Part shown: positions 1 to 6,459 of the stretch, in pieces
How positions within the stretch are numbered: the first letter of the stretch is position 1
Layout: each line of letters opens with the position of its first letter
From: Acidaminococcaceae bacterium
GTDB lineage: Bacteria; Bacillota; Negativicutes; Acidaminococcales; Acidaminococcaceae
NCBI GenBank assembly: GCA_003512125.1
Contig: DOSQ01000143.1
Span: forward strand, 1-12,923
DNA: 12,923 nucleotides
Direction of reading: 5' to 3'
The notes under the pieces: generated by a model
Told to the model about the DNA's origin: nothing
The model's database searches: none
What the model saw: the letters and a program-made list of their open reading frames with translations, nothing else
Program-made: the position numbers and the translations under genes

Positions 1-519
1 AATATCCTGTTTATCTGCGGCGGCGCCTTTGCGGGTCTGGACAGCATCATTAAAGAGCGTACCGATACCAAGGCCATGGGCTTTGGGGCGGATATTAAAC
101 AGAAAGCGGAACTGAAGGCGGAGGATTCCCTGTTGAAACAGGTGATGCCGGAAGATCTGATGAAGTTCGGTCTGATCCCGGAATTTGCAGGACGGCTTCC
201 GGTCATGGTTACCCTGGATTCACTGGATAAAGCGGCGTTGGTGCGCATTCTGAAGGAGCCGAAAAATGCGCTGATCAAACAGTACCAGCATTTCCTGAGC
301 ATGGATAACGTAGAGCTTGTGTTTGAAGACGGCGCCCTGACGGCTATCGCGGAAGAAGCGCTGCGGCGGGAGACCGGTGCCCGCGGCCTGCGTGCCATTA
401 TTGAAGGGATCATGCGGGATGTTATGTATGAAGTGCCTTCCCGCTCCGATGTAGTGAAATGTGTCGTAACCGAAGATACGGTGCGTCGGCATGTGGAACC
501 GGAATTAATCGTTGCCTGA
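1..519 (+). CDS. clpX: ATP-dependent Clp protease ATP-binding subunit ClpX, C-terminal part (5' end outside window)
   Basis: This is the last 172 codons of ClpX, the AAA+ unfoldase that feeds tagged or regulatory substrates into the ClpP peptidase chamber in the cytoplasm. The frame is open from base 1. Fragment residues 1-10 (NILFICGGAF) are the sensor-1 strand region. IPEFAGRLPV at 59-68 carries the arginine finger (R65), and GARGLR at 126-131 holds the sensor-2 arginine of the small domain. The remainder is the small AAA+ domain and a short tail ending PELIVA. The zinc-binding domain, Walker motifs and IGF loop must lie to the left of the window. The stop codon sits 13 nt before the proposed lon start, so the two are probably co-transcribed, a common Firmicutes arrangement. 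There is no internal stop, so it is incomplete only because the window cuts it. Confidence 0.97.
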   Translation, partial: NILFICGGAFAGLDSIIKERTDTKAMGFGADIKQKAELKAEDSLLKQVMPEDLMKFGLIPEFAGRLPVMVTLDSLDKAALVRILKEPKNALIKQYQHFLSMDNVELVFEDGALTAIAEEALRRETGARGLRAIIEGIMRDVMYEVPSRSDVVKCVVTEDTVRRHVEPELIVA

Positions 520-520
520 C

Positions 521-535
521 GGAGGATATAAGTTG
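521..535 (+). promoter_or_regulatory. Shine-Dalgarno sequence and TTG start codon of lon
   Basis: GGAGGA at 521-526 lies just after the clpX stop (517-519) and a proper 7 nt from GGAGG to TTG at 533-535. A TTG at 512, in the same frame, would overlap the clpX end, has no SD, and would add seven residues to the protein. The start at 533 is therefore preferred. It gives a protein that matches E. coli Lon numbering at every catalytic residue checked. Confidence 0.8.
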
Positions 536-2872
536 GATACACTTTCCCGGATATTGCCACTGCTGCCGCTGCGCGGCATGGTGATCTTTCCCGGTATGGT
601 GATGAATCTGGACATTGCCAGGGCGAGATCGTTGAATGCTGTGAATGTGGCTATGCGGCACGGTAAAAAAATACTGATTGTTTCCCAGATCAAATCAGAA
701 GTGGAAGAACCGCAGCTGGACAATCTGTATAAGGTGGGTGTGGTTGCGGAAATCAAACAGATGCTGAAATTGCCGGGAGGTACGGTGCGGATCCTGGTCG
801 AAGGGTTGTACCGTGCTTCGGCGGAGCTGGTATCGGAAGATGCGGAAGGGAGCTGGGCCGCTTCTTATAAAGCGCTTTTGACCGACGTCCGGCCGGAGCA
901 GGGCCTGGAGCTGGAAACTTTACGGCGCATGGTGATTTCCGAATTTGAAAAATGGGTCCTGCAGGGCAAAAAGATCAGCCCTGAGATCCTGCTTTCCTTT
1001 AAGGATAATCCGGATGCAGGCATTGTGGCCGATACGATCGCCGGATATCTGGATATCAACCTGGAAATGAAACAGTTGCTGCTGGAGACCGTGTCGGTGA
1101 AAGCCCGGCTGGAAAAGCTTTACGAGATACTCCATAAGGAAATGACGATTTCCGAACTGGAAAAAAGCATTGCCCGGAAGGTCCATCAGAATATTGAGCA
1201 GAATCAGAAAGAATACTATCTGCGGGAACAACTGAAGGTGATTAGCAAAGAGCTGGGCGACGCTGAGGATGTTCATGCGGAAGCAGAAGAATACAGGGAG
1301 AAGATCAAATCGCTGCCCCTGCCGGAAGAGGTCGTAACCGGCCTCAACAAGGAAGTGGACCGCCTGTTTAAGATGCCGCCGATGATGGCGGAAAGCACCG
1401 TGATCCGGAATTATCTGGATACCGTGCTGGATCTTCCCTGGGGAAAATACGATAAAAACGGGTTTGATATTGAAAAAGCAGCCCGCATCTTGGATAAACA
1501 TCATTACGGCCTGAAAAAAGTCAAAGAGCGTATCCTTGAACATCTGGCCGTACAAAAGCTGGCGAAAAGCAACAAGGCGCCCATACTGTGTCTGGTGGGG
1601 CCTCCCGGCGTAGGCAAGACGTCCATGGCCATTTCGATCGCAGAGGCTGTGAACCGCAGATTTACCCGCGTTTCCCTGGGCGGCGTGCGGGATGAAGCGG
1701 AGATCCGCGGGCATCGCCGTACGTATATCGGAGCCATGCCCGGCCGTCTGATCCACGGGATGCAGAAGGTAGGCTGTCTGAATCCCCTCTTTTTGCTGGA
1801 TGAGGTGGATAAGATGGCCAGCGATTTCCGGGGCGATCCCGCGTCCGCATTGCTGGAAGCGCTGGATCCGGAACAGAACAACGCGTTCAGCGATCACTTT
1901 ATTGAGTTTCCGTTTGACATGTCCTCCGTCTTCTGGATCGTTACGGCGAATACGGTGGAAACCATTCCCCCGGCGTTACTGGACAGGCTGGAGGTCATTG
2001 AATTATCCAGCTATACGGAAGACGAAAAGTTAAACATTGCGAAGCTGCATCTGCTGCCTAAGGAAATGGAAGCCAACGGGCTGACAAAAGAAACCTTTTC
2101 CATTACGCCTGGCGCCATCCGGAAAGTGATCCGGGATTATACCCGGGAGGCCGGGGTACGCCGCCTGGAACGGCAGATCGCGAAACTGTGCCGCAAGGTT
2201 GCCTTCCGTATCGTTACGGATAAGGAAAAGGATGCCAAAATAACGGTAAAGAACCTGACAGAGTATCTCGGTCCCTGCATTTATCTGGAATCGGACCTGC
2301 GGGCCCGGGAAGAGGTGGGGATCGTGACCGGCCTTGCCTGGACCAGTGTGGGCGGTGAACTGCTGAAGGTGGAAGTGCTGGCGGCCGAAGGCAAAGGCGG
2401 CCTGACCCTGACGGGCCAGCTGGGCGATGTCATGAAAGAGTCGGCCCGGGCCGGCTATACCTACATCCGGTCCCGTTATAAAGAGCTGGGGCTGAAAGAT
2501 GATTTTTACGATAAAACGGATATCCATATCCATCTGCCGGAAGGCGCGATCCCCAAGGACGGGCCTTCTGCGGGCATCACGATGGTCACGGCCATGGTAT
2601 CGGCCCTGACCGGACGGCCGGTTAAGGCCGATCTGGCGATGACCGGTGAGATCACTCTTTCCGGTAAAGTGCTTCCGGTGGGCGGTATCAAGGAAAAAAT
2701 GCTGGCGGCCCACCGCTATGGGGTGAAGACCGTGCTGTTGCCGGAACGGAATATGCAGGATCTGATGGAATTACCGGAAAAAGTCCGGAAGGATATTCAC
2801 TTTATTCCGGTAAGCCATATGGACGAAGTGTTAAAACTGGCCTTAAAACCCCTGGACGGGAAAAAAGAATAA
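533..2872 (+). CDS. lon: ATP-dependent protease Lon (endopeptidase La)
   Basis: Lon is a cytoplasmic homohexameric AAA+ serine protease that degrades misfolded proteins and short-lived regulators. From the TTG at 533 the product is 779 aa, the usual LonA length. The N-terminal substrate-binding LON domain covers roughly residues 7-200 (starting PLLPLRGMV), followed by a helical, coiled-coil-prone linker. The AAA+ domain has Walker A GPPGVGKT at 356-363 and Walker B LFLLDEVDK with D423/E424. The C-terminal protease domain has PKDGPSAG with the catalytic serine at 679 and GGIKEK with the catalytic lysine at 722. These positions equal those of E. coli Lon, which supports the chosen start. It follows clpX by 13 nt, and an FAD-dependent dehydrogenase gene begins 30 nt after it. 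No promoter or CIRCE-like operator was seen directly upstream, so expression probably depends on readthrough from clpX. Confidence 0.98.
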   Translation: MDTLSRILPLLPLRGMVIFPGMVMNLDIARARSLNAVNVAMRHGKKILIVSQIKSEVEEPQLDNLYKVGVVAEIKQMLKLPGGTVRILVEGLYRASAELVSEDAEGSWAASYKALLTDVRPEQGLELETLRRMVISEFEKWVLQGKKISPEILLSFKDNPDAGIVADTIAGYLDINLEMKQLLLETVSVKARLEKLYEILHKEMTISELEKSIARKVHQNIEQNQKEYYLREQLKVISKELGDAEDVHAEAEEYREKIKSLPLPEEVVTGLNKEVDRLFKMPPMMAESTVIRNYLDTVLDLPWGKYDKNGFDIEKAARILDKHHYGLKKVKERILEHLAVQKLAKSNKAPILCLVGPPGVGKTSMAISIAEAVNRRFTRVSLGGVRDEAEIRGHRRTYIGAMPGRLIHGMQKVGCLNPLFLLDEVDKMASDFRGDPASALLEALDPEQNNAFSDHFIEFPFDMSSVFWIVTANTVETIPPALLDRLEVIELSSYTEDEKLNIAKLHLLPKEMEANGLTKETFSITPGAIRKVIRDYTREAGVRRLERQIAKLCRKVAFRIVTDKEKDAKITVKNLTEYLGPCIYLESDLRAREEVGIVTGLAWTSVGGELLKVEVLAAEGKGGLTLTGQLGDVMKESARAGYTYIRSRYKELGLKDDFYDKTDIHIHLPEGAIPKDGPSAGITMVTAMVSALTGRPVKADLAMTGEITLSGKVLPVGGIKEKMLAAHRYGVKTVLLPERNMQDLMELPEKVRKDIHFIPVSHMDEVLKLALKPLDGKKE

Positions 2873-2902
2873 GTTGCAGTTTGAATCATGAGGGGCGGTA
2901 AT

Positions 2903-4285
2903 ATGCGGAAAAAATATGATGTGGCTGTGATTGGCGGGGGACCTGCTGCCATTTTTGCCTGCTGGGAATTCAGTGAAAAGTTTCCCGGTCTTTCGGTGGT
3001 CATGCTGGAAGAGGGGAACGCGGTGGCAAAGCGCCACTGCCCGCTGGCTGCAGGAAAAGCTGACCATTGTCTGCGCTGCGTTCCCTGTGCGATCATGCGC
3101 GGGTTTGGCGGCGCCGGTGCGTTTTCGGACGGCAAATATAACTTTACGACCGAATTTGGCGGCTGGCTGCCGGAGTATCTGCCGAAACAGACTGTGATGG
3201 ACCTGATCGATTATGTGGATTCCATCAACTGCCGTTACGGCGCTCCCGGCGAGACCTTTACCACCAAAAATTCCAGCATCGGCCGTAAAGCCCTGGGCTA
3301 TGACCTGCATCTGTTAAACGGCAAGGTCCGTCACCTGGGAACGGAAAACAACCTGCAGATCATGGAAAATATCTATGGAGATCTCAGTAAAAAAATAGAT
3401 ATTTTCTGCAATACAAAAGTGAACAGCTTTTGTAAGAAGGGGGACGAATTCGTCCTTGACACCACGAAAGGCGAACTGCGCAGTACGTACCTGATCGCAG
3501 CCCCGGGCCGGGCCGGCGCGGAGTGGTTTACGGAACAGGGGCGGAAGCTGGGGCTGTCCTTTACCAATAATGCGGTGGATGTAGGCGTCCGGGTGGAAGT
3601 GCCCGCCGCCGTGTTTAAGCATATTACGGACGAAGTATATGAGGCCAAGCTGGTGTACCGTACCAAACAGTACAATGACCTGGTGCGGACGTTCTGCATG
3701 AACCCCAACGGATATGTGGTGGCGGAAAACACCGACGGAATTATTACCGTAAACGGGCACAGCTATGCGGATCCGGCGCGGCAGAGTGAAAACACGAATT
3801 TTGCCCTGCTGGTCAGCAATAAATTTACGGAACCCTTTAAAGAGCCCCATCAGTATGGGAAGCGGATCGCTTCGTTTTCCAATCTGTTAGGCGGCGGGGT
3901 CCTGCTGCAACGTTTCGGGGATCTGGTCAAAGGACGACGCACCAATGAGAGACGGCTGGCCAAAAGTTTCACGCGTCCCACCCTGAATGCGACGCCGGGG
4001 GATTTAAGCCTGGTGCTGCCGAAACGCCAGCTGGATGATATTATTGAAATGATTTACGCGCTGGATAAGATTGCGCCGGGTATGGCCAATGCGGATACGC
4101 TTTTGTACGGTGTGGAAGTGAAGTTTTACAGTTCCCGTCTGGATCTGGACGAACACCTGGAAACAAAAATACCCAATCTGTTCGCAGCCGGTGACGGGGC
4201 GGGAATTACCAGAGGGCTCTCTCAGGCCAGCGCCAGCGGTGTGTTTATCGCAAGAGAGATAGGGGAACGGGCACAAAAGAAATGA
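2903..4285 (+). CDS. FAD-dependent dehydrogenase of the COG2509 type (function unknown)
   Basis: A 460-aa soluble flavoprotein. The N-terminus (YDVAVIGGGPAA, GGG at 11-13) is a Rossmann fold for the FAD ADP moiety, and the C-terminal LFAAGDGAGITRG (426-438) is the second FAD-contact motif of this superfamily. Between them is the hallmark GFGGAGAFSDGK (67-78). Four cysteines just before it (C46, C56, C59, C62) could bind a metal or an Fe-S cluster or act as redox thiols; this is inference. The family is recognised as an uncharacterised FAD-dependent dehydrogenase group, and its substrate is not known to me. The start at 2903 is chosen over the in-frame ATG at 2888 because AGGGGCGG (2891-2898) sits between the two and serves 2903. 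It lies 30 nt after lon and 53 nt before engB, so it is probably in the same transcript. Confidence 0.85.
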   Translation: MRKKYDVAVIGGGPAAIFACWEFSEKFPGLSVVMLEEGNAVAKRHCPLAAGKADHCLRCVPCAIMRGFGGAGAFSDGKYNFTTEFGGWLPEYLPKQTVMDLIDYVDSINCRYGAPGETFTTKNSSIGRKALGYDLHLLNGKVRHLGTENNLQIMENIYGDLSKKIDIFCNTKVNSFCKKGDEFVLDTTKGELRSTYLIAAPGRAGAEWFTEQGRKLGLSFTNNAVDVGVRVEVPAAVFKHITDEVYEAKLVYRTKQYNDLVRTFCMNPNGYVVAENTDGIITVNGHSYADPARQSENTNFALLVSNKFTEPFKEPHQYGKRIASFSNLLGGGVLLQRFGDLVKGRRTNERRLAKSFTRPTLNATPGDLSLVLPKRQLDDIIEMIYALDKIAPGMANADTLLYGVEVKFYSSRLDLDEHLETKIPNLFAAGDGAGITRGLSQASASGVFIAREIGERAQKK

Positions 4286-4338
4286 TGAGGAGCGCTGCAT
4301 AACGGCGGCGTGATCCGGAACGGAATAAGGAGGTATAC

Positions 4339-4992
4339 ATGACAAAAGGACACTGGGATGTGATCCGTGCGGAGTTTGTTACATCTGCAGTCCGTGCGGA
4401 GCAATATCCCAAACCTTATTTACCTGAAGTAGCATTTATCGGGCGTTCCAATGTTGGAAAGTCTTCACTGATCAATTCGTTCTGCCGCCGGAACGGGCTG
4501 GCCAGAGTCAGTTCATCCCCCGGTAAGACGCAGACGCTGAATTTTTACAGGCTGGATGCCAAACGGACAATGGAAGATGTGGAAGACAGGAAGCAGTTTT
4601 ATCTGGTGGATCTTCCCGGTTACGGATTTGCCAGGACAAATCAGAAGAATAAGGAGCAATGGTCCGGGTTTATCCGCAACTATCTGGAAGAAGCGCCCAA
4701 TGTGGCCCTGGTCTGCCAGCTGATCGATATACGGCATAACCTGATGGACAGCGATTTGGAAGCATATAACTGGATGAAAGCATGCGGGCTTACGGTGTAT
4801 GTCGTCCTGACAAAAGCGGATAAGATCAGCAAGAACGCGGCCATGTCGCAACGGGCTTACTTTAAAAGGGAACTGGGACTGACGGATGAACAGATTACGG
4901 CCTATTCGGTGTTGCAACCGGCCATGCGGCTGGATTTTATTAACCGTGTCGTGTCCTCTCTGGAAGCTTCCGCGGTAGTCAGTGCCAATTGA
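4339..4992 (+). CDS. engB: Ribosome biogenesis GTP-binding protein YihA/YsxC/EngB
   Basis: A TRAFAC-class GTPase of 217 aa that helps late assembly of the 50S subunit. G1 is GRSNVGKS (35-42), the G2 region is SSPGKTQTLNFY (59-70), G3 is DLPGYG (91-96), and G4 is TKAD (158-161). The G5 position reads AYSVLQ (188-193) in place of the more usual S-A-L/K type motif, a slight departure. The protein is about 15-20 residues longer than typical members, partly through an acidic insertion around 78-86 and a short C-terminal tail. The SD AAGGAGG (4327-4333) fixes the ATG at 4339. Lon and engB are neighbours in many Firmicutes; here the flavoprotein gene separates them. No terminator is evident directly after the stop; a strong promoter for the RNA downstream starts 57 nt later. 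Confidence 0.96.
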   Translation: MTKGHWDVIRAEFVTSAVRAEQYPKPYLPEVAFIGRSNVGKSSLINSFCRRNGLARVSSSPGKTQTLNFYRLDAKRTMEDVEDRKQFYLVDLPGYGFARTNQKNKEQWSGFIRNYLEEAPNVALVCQLIDIRHNLMDSDLEAYNWMKACGLTVYVVLTKADKISKNAAMSQRAYFKRELGLTDEQITAYSVLQPAMRLDFINRVVSSLEASAVVSAN

Positions 4993-5034
4993 TCCGCGTC
5001 TCCCTGTTGTAAATTTTGGCATTTTTTTAAGAAT

Positions 5035-5095
5035 ATCAAATAAATAGCTTGACAAGCTTAATAGGAATCGTTATAATTAAACCATCAAATAAATA
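5035..5095. repeat. 12-nt exact direct repeats flanking the ncRNA promoter
   Basis: ATCAAATAAATA occurs at 5035-5046, ending 2 nt before the -35 box, and again at 5084-5095, beginning at the predicted +1. The two copies bracket the promoter core exactly. They could be regulator half-sites, with the left copy also acting as an AT-rich UP element. In AT-rich DNA a chance or duplication origin is also possible. Confidence 0.55.
5049..5077 (+). promoter_or_regulatory. Perfect-consensus housekeeping promoter of the structured RNA
   Basis: TTGACA at 5049-5054 and TATAAT at 5072-5077 are separated by exactly 17 nt. Both hexamers match the sigma-70/SigA consensus fully. The DNA just upstream (5021-5046) is very AT-rich, as expected for an UP element. 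The predicted start is the A at about 5084. This is the strongest promoter in the window and implies abundant transcript. Confidence 0.9.
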
Positions 5096-5301
5096 TTTCG
5101 TGCAGCTTATAAATCGGTGAAATTCCGATGTGATCCCGTCGCCGTATAACCGGAACATAAACTGTATAAGCATCCGTGCTTAACCTGCGAGCGACAGGGT
5201 AGTGATGTTGACATGAAGTGCCTTTCTAGGTGAGAGTGGGGAGGTACCAGTGACCGATATCGAGACCGTTCCTGTGCAAGCAGAAACGGTCTTATTCTTT
5301 T
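5084..5301 (+). ncRNA. Free-standing structured non-coding RNA of about 218 nt (candidate raiA-like; family unassigned)
   Basis: The RNA is delimited by a consensus promoter and an intrinsic terminator, contains no convincing ORF, and has no gene downstream on its strand, so it is more likely a trans-acting or structural RNA than a riboswitch. Visible pairings: hairpin 5113-5117/5125-5129 (ATCGG/CCGAT); long-range helix 5105-5111/5165-5171 (GCTTATA/TATAAGC); helix 5135-5142/5191-5199 (CCCGTCGC with GCGAC, bulged A, GGG), which interlocks with the previous helix as a pseudoknot; hairpin 5218-5226/5239-5247 with three G-U pairs; and the terminator. The size, 3' terminator, conserved-looking core and Firmicutes setting recall the raiA motif RNA, and GGTGAAATTCC followed by CCCGTCGCCGT also recalls part of the cobalamin riboswitch core. 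Both are resemblances from memory. It does not look like 6S, SRP, tmRNA or RNase P RNA. Confidence 0.72.
5264..5301 (+). terminator. Intrinsic terminator of the structured RNA
   Basis: GACCGTTCCTG (5264-5274) pairs with CAGAAACGGTC (5281-5291) across a TGCAAG loop, giving 10 pairs and one C-A mismatch. A T-rich run (TTATTCTTTT) follows at 5292-5301. Confidence 0.85.
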
Positions 5302-5397
5302 ACTTGCAGGGCGAAATATTATTGATTGTTTAGTTTGCTATTCACAAGTCATTTGGTAAAATCCCATCCTTCTCCTTCTCCTTTTGACACAGCTGCA

Positions 5398-5438
5398 AAA
5401 TAAAAAACCCGCATCTGGACCATGCGGGTTTTTTATTT
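5398..5438. terminator. Bidirectional intrinsic terminator between convergent transcripts
   Basis: A perfect 17-bp inverted repeat runs 5398-5414 / 5422-5438: A-rich flank, CCCGCAT, a 7-nt loop, ATGCGGG, then TTTTTTATTT. With A-tract on one side and T-tract on the other it can stop transcription from both strands. It lies about 90 nt beyond the stop of the minus-strand transporter gene and is a back-up for the plus-strand RNA. Apart from this and the short repeats at 5457-5485, nothing else was recognised between 5302 and 5529. Confidence 0.92.
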
Positions 5439-5456
5439 GCCTGAAAAGGCTTTTAT

Positions 5457-5485
5457 GTTTTACTACATTTTACGTTTTACTACAT
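5457..5485. repeat. Short tandem direct repeat
   Basis: GTTTTACTACAT occurs at 5457-5468 and 5474-5485, separated by TTTAC, a period of 17 nt. It lies in the 3' untranslated region of the minus-strand transporter gene. No function is evident. Confidence 0.6.
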
Positions 5486-5529
5486 GAATAGAAGGAACGT
5501 TACTGGTGCGATACCGGAAGAATCCCGCT

Positions 5530-6459
5530 TTAGCGGGTTTCTGCTTCGTAGCAGTCATGGGAAACTTCGCTTAACGGATTGATATGCACCATGCAGTGCT
5601 TGACGTTGGGGAAATCTTTCTCTATGGAGTGATGGATTTCTTCCGCAATCTGGTGGGATTGCAGCAGGGTCAGGTTATCATCGGCGCTGACTTCCACATC
5701 CACAAAGATGCGGCTGCCGAACTGGCGGGTGTGCAGCAGGTCGATGTGATTGACGCCGGGAATAGCGGCAACCTTGGCCCGCATGGCATCTTCCTCTTCT
5801 TTGGAGCAGGCCTTATCTACCATTTTGTCAATGGCGCCTGTGAAGATTTCATAGCCTGCCTGTAAGATCATCAGGCAGATCACCACACTGGCGATAGGAT
5901 CCAGGATGGGGTAGCCCATGCGCGCGCCCAGAATACCGATGAAGCTGCCGATGGAGGAAAGGGAATCGCTGCGGTGGTGCCAGGCGTCTGCCATCAGCGC
6001 ATCGGATTCCAGCATCAGCGCGTAATGGCGGGTGTACCAGTACATGGCTTCTTTCACCACGATGGAAATGACGGCGGCGGCCAGTGGAAGAAATGTGGGA
6101 ATGGCTATGGATTCGGTATCCTGGTTCAGGATCTTTTCGACGCCGGCATAGCCGATAGCCAGACCGGTCAGCGCTAAGATCACAGAGAGCAGGATGGAGG
6201 CCACACATTCCAGACGTTCATGGCCGTACTGATGGTCGTCGTCCGACGCTCTTCCGGAAATTTTGATACCGGCCATGACGATAAACGTTGCGAACACGTC
6301 CGAGGCCGAATGGATGGCGTCGGAGACCATGGCTGCGGAATGCCCGAAGATACCGGCGACGAATTTGCCCAGGGACAGGAATACATTGACCGCAATGCTG
6401 TACCAGGAAATGCGCATGGCGATCTTTTCACGGTTGGAAGTAACATGCAGTGATTTCAT
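5530..6459 (-). CDS. Cation diffusion facilitator (CDF) family divalent metal exporter
   Basis: A 309-aa inner-membrane transporter that would export a divalent metal by proton antiport. Six membrane segments are predicted at roughly residues 15-35, 41-62, 84-105, 121-140, 165-182 and 186-206, followed by a cytosolic ferredoxin-like dimerisation domain (about 210-297). The transport site is probably H50/D54 in segment 2 (DAIHSASD) and H161/D165 in segment 5 (AWHHRSD). YGHERLE (78-84) is the family signature after segment 2. The C-terminal domain has further possible ligands, H288 and H292 (KHCMVH). Metal preference cannot be read with confidence: an HxxxD pair in both helices occurs in Zn/Co-type members, but Mn and Fe exporters look similar. 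The SD is AGGAG (6471-6467), 7 nt before the ATG. It is transcribed alone, converging on the ncRNA, from a promoter at 6679-6651. Confidence 0.93.
   Translation of the reverse strand: MKSLHVTSNREKIAMRISWYSIAVNVFLSLGKFVAGIFGHSAAMVSDAIHSASDVFATFIVMAGIKISGRASDDDHQYGHERLECVASILLSVILALTGLAIGYAGVEKILNQDTESIAIPTFLPLAAAVISIVVKEAMYWYTRHYALMLESDALMADAWHHRSDSLSSIGSFIGILGARMGYPILDPIASVVICLMILQAGYEIFTGAIDKMVDKACSKEEEDAMRAKVAAIPGVNHIDLLHTRQFGSRIFVDVEVSADDNLTLLQSHQIAEEIHHSIEKDFPNVKHCMVHINPLSEVSHDCYEAETR

Noticed and set aside
920..2713. Long minus-strand frames opposite lon (325 and 227 codons)
   Set aside because: Shadows of lon; their translations are low-complexity His/Gln/Phe/Arg-rich strings with no family features.
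5080..5300. 6S RNA, SRP RNA, tmRNA or RNase P RNA
   Set aside because: The long rod of 6S, the SRP Alu and tetraloop elements, the tmRNA ends with peptide frame, and the RNase P core sequences were not found.
5338..5367. Nine-codon minus-strand ORF preceded by an AGGAGAAGGAGAAGG purine run
   Set aside because: It lies downstream of the bidirectional terminator with respect to the exporter gene and has no promoter. The purine run is just the complement of a CT-rich stretch.
5383..5388. TTGACA hexamer at 5384-5389 as a possible -35 box
   Set aside because: The required -10 position falls inside the terminator stem and no suitable hexamer is present.
5524..5537. CCCGC-TTTA-GCGGG hairpin over the exporter stop codon as a terminator
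   Set aside because: Only five pairs and no T-tract on the minus strand; the strong terminator at 5398-5438 is the better candidate.
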